Part shown: positions 1 through 5,417 of the stretch, one piece after another
Layout of the letters: each line of letters starts with the position of its first letter
How positions within the stretch are numbered: the stretch's first letter is position 1
NCBI GenBank assembly: GCA_004556875.1
Contig: SFFP01000126.1
Coordinates: forward strand, 1-5,885
Reading direction: 5' to 3'
Source of the DNA: Ruminococcus flavefaciens
Lineage (GTDB): Bacteria > Bacillota_A > Clostridia > Oscillospirales > Ruminococcaceae
DNA: 5,885 bases
Translations under genes and position numbers: made by a program
Notes under the pieces: generated by a model
The model's database searches: none
What the model was told of the DNA's origin: nothing
What the model saw: only the letters and a program-made list of their open reading frames with translations

Positions 1-1
1 T

Positions 2-151
2 GCAGATGAAAAATACAACGATCTGAAAAACGGCAGAGGCAGACAAGATCTGCTGTATGTATTCTTCAACAGCGAAGATGTCCCCAAAAATGTCCGCGGA
101 CTTGAAGTGTATGAGCTTGACGAATACACAGTTGCAAGAGTTAAAAAATAA
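2..151 (+). CDS. C-terminal fragment of an unrecognised protein
   Basis: An open frame enters from the left edge and ends with TAA at 149-151, leaving 49 codons of a gene whose start lies outside the window. The fragment is highly charged and hydrophilic, begins ADEKYNDLKNGRGR, and ends in the lysine-rich tail ARVKK. It has no membrane segment, cysteine cluster or motif that I recognise. Its codon use resembles that of the clear genes downstream, and the frame stays open to a stop 17 bp before the next promoter, so I take it as a real gene end rather than chance. No hairpin terminator lies between its stop and the rpmE promoter, so its transcripts may read into rpmE. I assign no function. Confidence 0.6.
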   Translation, partial: ADEKYNDLKNGRGRQDLLYVFFNSEDVPKNVRGLEVYELDEYTVARVKK

Positions 152-168
152 AAATAAATAGAAAACGC

Positions 169-197
169 TTGACACACACGGGACAGTGTGATATAAT
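169..197 (+). promoter_or_regulatory. Consensus sigma-A promoter for rpmE
   Basis: A -35 box TTGACA (169-174) is separated by exactly 17 bp from a -10 box TATAAT (192-197); both match the sigma-70/sigma-A consensus perfectly. A TG at 189-190 one base ahead of the -10 box adds an extended -10 element. Transcription should begin near 204, giving a leader of about 80 nt before the GTG start of rpmE. A very strong constitutive promoter suits a ribosomal protein gene. Confidence 0.93.
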
Positions 198-203
198 GTA
201 TAA

Positions 204-285
204 ATGTAATGTATATTCGGCACTACTGTCTAAAGGAACTGATGGGCTGCTCGATTTACAAAATAAATCGAAAGAGGTGACAATC
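204..285 (+). promoter_or_regulatory. rpmE 5' leader with hairpin next to the ribosome binding site
   Basis: The transcribed leader contains a perfect 8-bp inverted repeat, TCGATTTA (251-258) and TAAATCGA (264-271), with a 5-nt CAAAA loop. Its 3' side abuts the Shine-Dalgarno GAGGTG (274-279), so folding or protein binding there could affect initiation. Autoregulatory leaders are known for many ribosomal protein genes, and from memory Rfam holds an L31 leader for Firmicutes; I cannot align this sequence to it. The hairpin is seen directly; the regulatory role and any tie to a known leader class are inference. The stem is AU-rich and only moderately stable. Confidence 0.45.
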
Positions 286-489
286 GTGAAAGAGGGAATC
301 CATCCTGAGTTCAAGAAGACCACTATTACTTGCCACTGCGGTAATGTGATCGAGACTATGTCTACAAAGGAAAACATCAAGGTTGAAATCTGCTCAAAGT
401 GCCATCCGTTCTATACTGGTAAGCAGAAGCTTGTTGATACAGGCGGACGCGTTGACAGATTCAAGAAGCGTTTCAATATGGACAAGTAA
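286..489 (+). CDS. rpmE: 50S ribosomal protein L31, zinc-binding (C+) type
   Basis: This 67-aa protein is ribosomal protein L31, a small component of the large ribosomal subunit that helps bridge it to the small subunit. It starts (V/M)KEGIHPEFKK, carries the cysteine pair C16-H-C18 and the pair C36-S-K-C39 followed by HPFYTG, and ends with the family's GGRVDRF block (53-59) and a basic tail. The full cysteine set marks the zinc-binding C+ form; the zinc-free paralogue lacks it. I chose the GTG at 286 because it gives the usual N-terminus and length and has a Shine-Dalgarno, GAGGTG (274-279), 6 nt upstream. The longer frame starting at 169 would begin inside the promoter and cannot be translated. 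It is a single-gene unit with its own consensus promoter and terminator. Confidence 0.97.
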   Translation: MKEGIHPEFKKTTITCHCGNVIETMSTKENIKVEICSKCHPFYTGKQKLVDTGGRVDRFKKRFNMDK

Positions 490-494
490 GTCAC

Positions 495-519
495 AAGCCC
501 CGTCATTGACGGGGCTTTT
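495..519 (+). terminator. Intrinsic terminator after rpmE
   Basis: A 10-bp perfect stem, AAGCCCCGTC (495-504) and GACGGGGCTT (508-517), closes a 3-nt ATT loop. The following T run is short (four Ts, 516-519, then C). The stem is strong and GC-rich but the brief T tract may allow some read-through into yigZ, which starts only 21 nt later. Confidence 0.9.
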
Positions 520-540
520 CGTCAATAAGGTTAATTTATT

Positions 541-1179
541 ATGAACTATTTCACTATTTCCTCAAACGCAAAGGCTTCATTCATTGAGAAGCGCTCGGAG
601 TTTATTGGCTATATCTCCCCTGTCAGGACTAATGACGAGGCTGTAGCCTTCATAAATTCGATCAAAGCCGAGCATCGCAAGGCTAAGCATAATGTTTATG
701 CGTATATACTCCGCGAGGATAATATTTCCAGATATTCAGACGACGGAGAGCCTCAGGGCACTGCAGGCGTTCCTGTTCTTGATGTACTTAAAAAACGCGG
801 GCTTACCGATGTCTGTGTTGTTGTAACGCGCTACTTCGGCGGTATACTCCTCGGCGGCGGCGGACTTGTGCGAGCATATTCCCATGCGGCTTCGCTTGCC
901 TGTGATGCGGCTCATATCATGAATATGTGTATGTGTCACCGTATGAAGATCACTGCTGACTACGGTATGTACGGCAAGATATCTTATCTCCTGCCGAATT
1001 ATGACACTATAACTGTCAATTCCGATTTTGGAAGCAATGTTACACTTGAGATACTTGTTCTGTCTGAAAAGCTCGACGCCCTCAGAAAAGACCTTGTTGA
1101 AGTCACTAACGGCTCTGTCAGCATCGAGGACTGTGAAGAACTTTTCGAGGATTTTTCATCAGTAATGAAAAATTCATAA
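541..1179 (+). CDS. yigZ: YigZ / IMPACT family protein
   Basis: This 212-aa protein belongs to the YigZ/YvyE (IMPACT, UPF0029) family and is close to the usual 205-217 aa. The N-terminal domain, about residues 1-125, carries the signature SRYSDDGEPQGTAG (63-76), then VVVTRYFGG (93-101) and LGGGGLVRAY (104-113). The rest, about 130-210, fits the DUF1949 domain with its ferredoxin-like fold. The bacterial role is not settled; eukaryotic IMPACT/YIH1 relatives bind GCN1 and curb the stress kinase GCN2, and a ribosome or translation link is often proposed. The ATG at 541 gives the standard N-terminus; its Shine-Dalgarno is weak (AAGG, 527-530). I see no convincing promoter between the rpmE terminator and this start, so expression may rely on read-through. 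The third residue of the usual LGTGGL motif is Gly here. Confidence 0.93.
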   Translation: MNYFTISSNAKASFIEKRSEFIGYISPVRTNDEAVAFINSIKAEHRKAKHNVYAYILREDNISRYSDDGEPQGTAGVPVLDVLKKRGLTDVCVVVTRYFGGILLGGGGLVRAYSHAASLACDAAHIMNMCMCHRMKITADYGMYGKISYLLPNYDTITVNSDFGSNVTLEILVLSEKLDALRKDLVEVTNGSVSIEDCEELFEDFSSVMKNS

Positions 1180-1195
1180 AAAAAATAAAGGGTTT

Positions 1196-1224
1196 TTGAC
1201 CTAAAAAGAGTATAAGTATATAGA
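1196..1224 (+). promoter_or_regulatory. Probable promoter for the dgt-dnaG-rpoD operon
   Basis: TTGACC (1196-1201) matches the -35 consensus at five of six positions and lies 17 bp from TATAGA (1219-1224), a four-of-six -10 box. The transcription start would fall near 1231, giving a leader of about 110 nt that contains the palindromic hairpin at 1251-1284. The spacing and -35 are good and the position, just after yigZ and before the operon, is right; the -10 is imperfect and TATAAG (1211-1216) is nearby but badly spaced. Confidence 0.55.
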
Positions 1225-1250
1225 AGTAAAATCAAGAAATGCGATATGTG

Positions 1251-1284
1251 CTGTGCACAGCTTTCCGCCTGTGCACAGTTTTTT
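1251..1284 (+). terminator. Terminator- or attenuator-like hairpin ahead of dgt
   Basis: The 10-mer CTGTGCACAG occurs at 1251-1260 and again at 1269-1278. As it is its own reverse complement, the two copies pair as a 10-bp stem with an 8-nt loop, followed at once by six Ts (1279-1284), the form of an intrinsic terminator. It may end yigZ transcripts. If the promoter at 1196-1224 is active, it sits in the operon leader and could attenuate dgt-dnaG-rpoD. Pairing is seen directly; the function is inferred. Confidence 0.6.
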
Positions 1285-1304
1285 GGCTGTTTATAGCTAT
1301 ATTA
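1251..1304. repeat. Three 18-bp-period repeats led by a palindromic 10-mer
   Basis: Units begin at 1251, 1269 and 1287. The first two open with the perfect palindrome CTGTGCACAG, and the third opens with CTGTTTATAG, matching at seven of ten positions. The remaining 8 bp of each unit are not conserved. Repeated dyads just upstream of an operon can be operator sites for a dimeric regulator, an alternative to the terminator reading. The exact 18-bp period of the third, degraded copy is suggestive but could be chance. Confidence 0.5.
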
Positions 1305-1340
1305 TTGCTTTTAACGTTATTGAGTCAGGGGGAGAAATGT

Positions 1341-2336
1341 ATGACTGTACGTGAACAGATCGAAATAAGCGAAGCAGGTATCCTTAGCAAATATGCCTGC
1401 GCAAGCATTGACGAAGCAGGCACAAAACGTGAAAGATACGAAGAAAAGTGCCCTTACCGCACTGAATTTCAGCGTGATCGTGACCGCATTCTCCACTGTA
1501 ACTCTTTCAGGCGCTTAAAACGTAAAACGCAGGTCTTTCTTTCACCTGTAGGCGACCACTACAGAACTCGACTCACTCACACCCTTGAGGTCTCTCAGAT
1601 AGCGCGAACTATTTCCCGCGGCATGAGACTTAACGAGGATCTTACAGAAGCTATCGCCCTCGGGCATGATCTTGGGCACTCCCCTTTCGGTCACTGCGGC
1701 GAAAAGACTCTCAACGAGATATGTCCTCACGGCTTCAAACACTATGAGCAGAGCGTAAGAGTCGTGGAAGTCCTTGAAAAGAAAGGCAAGGGTCTTAACC
1801 TGACCCACGCCGTCAGAAACGGCATACTCTGCCATACAAATATGGTAGCAGATACCAAAGAGGGCAACGTGGTGCGCCTTGCCGACACTATCGCTTACAT
1901 AAACCACGATATCGAGGACTCTATCCGCGCAGGAATACTCGATCCAAACGAGCTTCCGCGCGATTGCGTAAGAGTTCTCGGAAATACCAAAACACGAAGA
2001 ATAACTACTCTTATTGCTTCGGTCATCAGCCACGGAGCTGTTGATATCGACTTCGCCCCCGATATACGCAAGGCACATGATGATCTTAAAAAATTCATGT
2101 TTGAAAAGGTCTACACCAACCCTGCCGCAAAGCAGGAGGAAGGAAAGGCTGTACTGCTTGTTAAAAAGCTGTATTCCTACTTCATCGAGCACAGCGATAA
2201 GCTTCCCGATGAGTATAAAAATATAATGAAAAATTCCGATGCTGACCGCGCTGTTTGCGACTATATTTCGGGTATGAGCGACGAATACGCCGTTGATCTT
2301 TATACCGAATTATTCGTCCCGAAATTCTGGAAGTGA
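1341..2336 (+). CDS. dgt: Deoxyguanosinetriphosphate triphosphohydrolase-like protein (HD domain)
   Basis: This 331-aa protein is an HD-domain dNTP triphosphohydrolase-like enzyme; family members split dNTPs into deoxynucleoside and triphosphate, tuning dNTP pools. The N-terminal block DRDRILHCNSFRRLKRKTQVF (45-65, key residues R49, F56, R57, K62) is typical. The metal ligands are H80 in RLTHTLEV, the H109-D110 pair in LGHDLGHSPFGH, and D190 in NHDIEDS; H113 and H118 are the accessory histidines. I chose the ATG at 1341 because the strong Shine-Dalgarno AGGGGGAG (1327-1334) lies 6 nt upstream and the family begins with this kind of N-terminus. An ATG at 1239 in the same frame would add 34 hydrophobic residues mimicking a membrane anchor, but these come from translating the palindrome and T-rich leader. 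It is the first gene of the operon; its stop overlaps the dnaG ribosome binding site. Substrate specificity cannot be told from sequence. Confidence 0.93.
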   Translation: MTVREQIEISEAGILSKYACASIDEAGTKRERYEEKCPYRTEFQRDRDRILHCNSFRRLKRKTQVFLSPVGDHYRTRLTHTLEVSQIARTISRGMRLNEDLTEAIALGHDLGHSPFGHCGEKTLNEICPHGFKHYEQSVRVVEVLEKKGKGLNLTHAVRNGILCHTNMVADTKEGNVVRLADTIAYINHDIEDSIRAGILDPNELPRDCVRVLGNTKTRRITTLIASVISHGAVDIDFAPDIRKAHDDLKKFMFEKVYTNPAAKQEEGKAVLLVKKLYSYFIEHSDKLPDEYKNIMKNSDADRAVCDYISGMSDEYAVDLYTELFVPKFWK

Positions 2337-2344
2337 GGTATAAA

Positions 2345-4081
2345 ATGCCCCAGAACGATGAATTTCTCTATAATCTGAGAAATGCCAACCCAATTGAAAC
2401 AGTTATGGGCGGATATGTGAATATGATAAGACGCGGACGAAATTACGTCTGCTCATGTCCTTTCCACTCGGAAAAGACTCCTTCTTGTACCGTATTCACC
2501 GACACTCAGAATTTCTACTGCTTCGGATGCGGCGCAGGCGGAGATGTCATAACCTTTATTATGAAGATAGAAAATCTGACATTTCCAGAAGCTGTAAAGC
2601 TTCTCGCCCAGCGCTCGGGCATGGAAGTTCCTGCCTTTGGAAATAAGGACAGCGGCTACGCCAAACGCAAGACTCGTATTTACGAGATGAACCGCATCGC
2701 CGCAAATTTCTATTATACAAATCTGATAAAAGGCGCAGACAAAACAGGACTGAGCTATTTTGCAAACCGAAAGCTGACTCCGCAGACTATCAAGAAATAT
2801 GGTCTCGGATACGCTTCCGATTCATGGAACGAACTTACCGACGTATTGAGGTCTAAAGGCTACAGCGACGAAGAAATGGCGGACGCATGGCTTGCAGGTC
2901 ATAAGAACGGACGCACATTCGATATGTTCCGCAAGAGAGTTATGTTCCCTATCGTTGATCTGCGAGGAAATATTATCGGCTTCGGCGGACGAGTCCTTGA
3001 CGATTCTCAGCCGAAATACCTGAACACAGGTAAAACTCCTGTGTTTGACAAAGGCTCTAACCTGTTTTCTATGAACTTCGCAAAGAATTCAAACGCCAAG
3101 CGTCTGATACTCTGCGAGGGATATATGGACGTTATCGCTGTAAATCAGGCAGGCTTCGAGAACGTGGTCGCCACACTCGGTACTGCTATCACTCCCGATC
3201 AGGCAAGGCTTATAAGCCACTACGCCGAGGAAGTAATAATCGCCTACGATAGCGACGGCGCCGGTCAGAAAGCCACTCAGAAAGCTATAAATCACTTCGC
3301 GGACGTTGGTCTGCGCACCAAGATACTCCACATGGAGGGTGCAAAGGACCCCGACGAGTTTATAAAAAAATTTGGTCGTGACCGCTTCAGACTGCTCATA
3401 GACGGCTCAAACGATGCCAACGACTTCATGCTGGACAAGTGCGAGGAAGGACTGGATCTTTCTACCGATATCGGCAGAGTAGAGCTTCTGAAGCGTACTG
3501 CAAAGGTGCTTGCAGGCATAGAATCTCCCCTTGAACGAGAGGTCTACATCTCCAGAACGTCTAAGAAGTGTGACATACCTGTGCAGGTGCTTAAAACCCA
3601 TATCGACACCATGCTCAGAAAAAACAGCCGCAGCGCCAAAAACAATGAATGGCGCAATATCAAGGCTAAGACCTCATACATTCGCGATGACATCAACCCC
3701 GACGCTGTTTCAAATAAAAAGGAAGCCCGCGCCGAGGAGACTATAATCAGCTACCTGCTCAATCGTCCTCAGGAATTTGAGGACATTGAGAAACTCGCTC
3801 CGCCCCAGACTTTCGTAACGGCTTTCAACAAGAAAGTCTATACTGCATTGCTGGACAGGCTGAAAAATTCCGAAAAATTTTCTCTTTCACTTCTCTCCGA
3901 TGAATTTTCTACGGACGAAATGGGAAGAATAAGCGGAATAGCAGCAAAAAAACGCAATGTGGACATTACACGGGATGTTGTGGCTGACTGTGCAAAGGTG
4001 CTGAAAAACAATAAGCCAGCAGCAAACGGAGAACTCAGCAATGATGAACTGCTCGAACTCTTCCGTTCAAAGAATAAATAG
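2345..4081 (+). CDS. dnaG: DNA primase
   Basis: This 578-aa protein is the replicative primase, which makes RNA primers at the fork and works with the DnaB-type helicase. The N-terminal CHC2 zinc-binding domain shows C38-P-F-H41 and C59-F-G-C62. The catalytic core contains RVMFPIVDLRGNIIGFGGR (198-216) and the Toprim domain with the catalytic E258 in EGYMDV, the metal-binding D302 and D304 in AYDSDGAG, and DPDE (335-338). A variable linker near 425-460 leads to a C-terminal helicase-interaction region, about 460-578. The length is near the usual ~600 aa. I prefer the ATG at 2345: GAGGT (2335-2339), overlapping the dgt stop, lies 5 nt upstream. A GTG at 2333 in the same frame would overlap dgt by 4 nt and lacks a good ribosome binding site. 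Close packing with dgt and rpoD indicates one transcript. Confidence 0.97.
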   Translation: MPQNDEFLYNLRNANPIETVMGGYVNMIRRGRNYVCSCPFHSEKTPSCTVFTDTQNFYCFGCGAGGDVITFIMKIENLTFPEAVKLLAQRSGMEVPAFGNKDSGYAKRKTRIYEMNRIAANFYYTNLIKGADKTGLSYFANRKLTPQTIKKYGLGYASDSWNELTDVLRSKGYSDEEMADAWLAGHKNGRTFDMFRKRVMFPIVDLRGNIIGFGGRVLDDSQPKYLNTGKTPVFDKGSNLFSMNFAKNSNAKRLILCEGYMDVIAVNQAGFENVVATLGTAITPDQARLISHYAEEVIIAYDSDGAGQKATQKAINHFADVGLRTKILHMEGAKDPDEFIKKFGRDRFRLLIDGSNDANDFMLDKCEEGLDLSTDIGRVELLKRTAKVLAGIESPLEREVYISRTSKKCDIPVQVLKTHIDTMLRKNSRSAKNNEWRNIKAKTSYIRDDINPDAVSNKKEARAEETIISYLLNRPQEFEDIEKLAPPQTFVTAFNKKVYTALLDRLKNSEKFSLSLLSDEFSTDEMGRISGIAAKKRNVDITRDVVADCAKVLKNNKPAANGELSNDELLELFRSKNK

Positions 4082-4096
4082 GAGGAATATTAAAGT

Positions 4097-5176
4097 ATGG
4101 AAAAGAAAAATACCATCGAAGCTCTGCTCGAACAGGGCAAAGCTAACGGCAAGCTCACTACAAAGGAGATCACTGACGCTTTGGAGGAGCTTGATTTTGA
4201 TGTTGATCAGATCAACACCTTCTATGACAACTGTGAAAATCTTAACATCGAGATAGTCGAGGACATGAACCTTGATGCCGATCTCAAGATCGGTCTCGAT
4301 TCAAATATGACTGATGATCTGGAAATGGCTCTCTCTACAGAGGGTATCGCTATCGATGACCCTGTAAAGATCTATCTCAAGGAGATCGGACGCGTTCCGC
4401 TCCTTACCACAGAAGAGGAAATAGAGCTCGCTCAGAGAATGGCTAAGGGCGATCCTTATGCTAAAAAGCGCCTTTCAGAGGCTAACCTGCGACTTGTTGT
4501 CTCTATAGCTAAGAAGTACGTCGGAAGAGGTATGCAGTTCCTCGATCTTATCCAGGAAGGAAATCTCGGTCTTATAAAGGCTGTTGAAAAGTTCGATTAC
4601 ACTAAGGGATTTAAGTTCTCCACATATGCTACATGGTGGATACGTCAGGCTATAACAAGAGCTATTGCCGATCAGGCAAGAACTATCCGCATACCTGTTC
4701 ATATGGTCGAGACTATCACCAAGGTAAAGAAAGTATCAAGCCAGCTTCTTCACGAAAATGGTCACGATCCAAGCCCTGAGGAGATCGCTGACAAGCTCAA
4801 TATGCCTGTAGATAAGGTACGCGAGATAATGCGTGTGGCTCAGGATCCTGTTTCTCTCGAAACTCCTATCGGTGAAGAGGAAGACAGCCACCTCGGCGAC
4901 TTTATCCCTGATGATGACGCTCCTGCTCCTGCAGAAGCAGCTTCACACACTCTTCTCAAGGAACAGCTCAACGAGGTCCTTTCAACTCTCACAGACCGTG
5001 AAGCAAAGGTCCTGAAGCTTCGTTTCGGTCTTGAGGACGGCAAGTCACGTACACTTGAAGAAGTAGGTCAGAGATTTGACGTTACCCGTGAGCGTATCCG
5101 TCAGATCGAGGCTAAGGCTCTCAGAAAGCTCCGTCACCCAAGCAGAAGCAAAAAGGTCAAGGATTTCCTTGACTGA
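4097..5176 (+). CDS. rpoD: RNA polymerase primary sigma factor (sigma-70/sigma-A)
   Basis: This 359-aa protein is the housekeeping sigma factor. An acidic region 1.1 (about 1-75) precedes region 1.2, DDPVKIYLKEIGRVPLLT (87-104). Region 2 (about 121-200) contains NLRLVVSIAKKYVGRGMQF and the -10 recognition and melting helix FKFSTYATWWIRQAITRAI (172-190). Region 3 spans about 203-280, including the acidic finger before DFIPDDDAP. Region 4 (about 288-352) holds the -35 recognition helix-turn-helix around GQRFDVTRERIRQIEAKALR. The long non-conserved insert of proteobacterial RpoD is missing, as expected for Firmicutes. The AGGAGG at 4080-4085 overlaps the dnaG stop and is 11 nt from the ATG, a slightly long gap. 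It is the last gene of the operon, with a terminator 20 bp after its stop. Codon use is strongly biased, as in highly expressed genes. Confidence 0.98.
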   Translation: MEKKNTIEALLEQGKANGKLTTKEITDALEELDFDVDQINTFYDNCENLNIEIVEDMNLDADLKIGLDSNMTDDLEMALSTEGIAIDDPVKIYLKEIGRVPLLTTEEEIELAQRMAKGDPYAKKRLSEANLRLVVSIAKKYVGRGMQFLDLIQEGNLGLIKAVEKFDYTKGFKFSTYATWWIRQAITRAIADQARTIRIPVHMVETITKVKKVSSQLLHENGHDPSPEEIADKLNMPVDKVREIMRVAQDPVSLETPIGEEEDSHLGDFIPDDDAPAPAEAASHTLLKEQLNEVLSTLTDREAKVLKLRFGLEDGKSRTLEEVGQRFDVTRERIRQIEAKALRKLRHPSRSKKVKDFLD

Positions 5177-5196
5177 TAACTACATAGTTATTTCCG

Positions 5197-5223
5197 AAGC
5201 CGCCTGAAATGGGCGGCTTTTTT
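5197..5223 (+). terminator. Intrinsic terminator after rpoD
   Basis: AAGCCGCC (5197-5204) pairs with GGCGGCTT (5212-5219) around a 7-nt loop, and six Ts (5218-5223) follow. This GC-rich stem plus T tract is a strong Rho-independent terminator that ends the operon. A small AT-rich inverted repeat, ATAACTA and TAGTTAT (5176-5191), overlaps the stop codon just upstream and may add a second weak hairpin. Confidence 0.93.
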
Positions 5224-5224
5224 A

Positions 5225-5253
5225 TTGACAAACCGCGCATTTTGCTGTATAAT
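5225..5253 (+). promoter_or_regulatory. Consensus sigma-A promoter downstream of rpoD
   Basis: TTGACA (5225-5230) and TATAAT (5248-5253) both match consensus perfectly with a 17-bp spacer. The -35 box starts two bases after the rpoD terminator T tract. Transcription should begin near 5260, producing a leader of about 107 nt before the ATG at 5367. With the terminator just upstream, this defines a new, independently controlled unit. Confidence 0.92.
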
Positions 5254-5259
5254 TAAATT

Positions 5260-5366
5260 GTATAAATTGTACGTTATCACGGTCTCCTGCTGACCGTCAA
5301 AAAGCAGGTGCTAACATGAGCCGCAGAGTTTTTACTTGCGCCCGTCATGGGGTATACGGAGTAAGC
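5260..5366 (+). ncRNA. Candidate structured 5' leader with H-type pseudoknot
   Basis: Stem 1 pairs ACGGTC (5279-5284) with GACCGT (5292-5297). Six of the seven loop bases, CCTGCT (5286-5291), are perfectly complementary to AGCAGG (5303-5308), with a CAAAA linker (5298-5302). That is a compact H-type pseudoknot: two 6-bp stems, a 1-nt loop 1 and an A-rich loop 3. Further on, CATGA (5315-5319) pairs with TCATG (5345-5349), enclosing a hairpin of CGCA (5322-5325) and AGT (5327-5329) with ACT (5334-5336) and TGCG (5337-5340). The Shine-Dalgarno GGAG (5358-5361) follows, and CCGT (5342-5345) could pair with ACGG (5356-5359) to mask it. This layout suits a riboswitch or other cis-regulatory leader, but I could not match it to a known class. 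Pairings are seen; the function is inference. Confidence 0.5.
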
Positions 5367-5414
5367 ATGAGTATTTTTGATTTTAGTAAAACTCCTCCTG
5401 CGCTAAGCCGTGAC
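5367..5414 (+). pseudogene. Start of an unidentified gene, apparently cut off at a sequence join
   Basis: The ATG at 5367 has a Shine-Dalgarno GGAG (5358-5361) 5 nt upstream and follows a perfect promoter and structured leader, so it looks like a true start. The product begins MSIFDFSKTPPALS, which I do not recognise. From about 5403-5415 on, the sequence codes convincingly on the opposite strand for a Bacteroidetes-like protein, so the authentic continuation of this gene seems to be lost. The plus frame happens to remain open to the right edge (173 codons from 5367 to 5885), but residues past the join read as antisense of the other gene, rich in His and Gln, and should not be trusted. The end given here is an estimate of the join. 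Confidence 0.45.
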
Positions 5415-5417
5415 TGG
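5402..5417. other. Probable join between Firmicute and Bacteroidetes sequence
   Basis: To the left, Firmicute promoter, leader, Shine-Dalgarno and start codon point rightward; to the right, a Bacteroidetes-like gene points leftward, and both are cut at about the same place. I see no transposon end, integrase, tRNA, inverted repeat or target duplication at the join. An assembly chimera between co-resident gut or rumen bacteria is the simplest reading; a genuine transfer is possible but less likely. The exact breakpoint is estimated from where family resemblance on the minus strand stops. Confidence 0.5.

Noticed and set aside
169..285. N-terminal extension of the L31 reading frame from a TTG at 169
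   Set aside because: It begins within the -35 box of the rpmE promoter, so it lies upstream of the transcription start, and the extra residues have no counterpart in L31.
452..480. TTGACA at 452-457 as a promoter for yigZ inside the rpmE coding end
   Set aside because: No good -10 box follows at 16-18 bp (best CAATAT or AATATG). The bases encode the conserved GGRVDRF block, and the transcript would still meet the rpmE terminator.
1251..1278. The CTGTGCACAG palindromes as DnaA boxes or a LexA site
   Set aside because: They match the DnaA box TTATCCACA at only six of nine positions and do not fit the Gram-positive LexA consensus.
1542..2192. Long minus-strand frame (216 codons) opposite dgt
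   Set aside because: It lies fully within the well-supported dgt gene, has no recognisable family or ribosome binding site, and fits an antisense shadow.
2333..2344. GTG at 2333 as the dnaG start
   Set aside because: It has no good Shine-Dalgarno, while the ATG at 2345 has GAGGT 5 nt upstream and gives a normal primase N-terminus.
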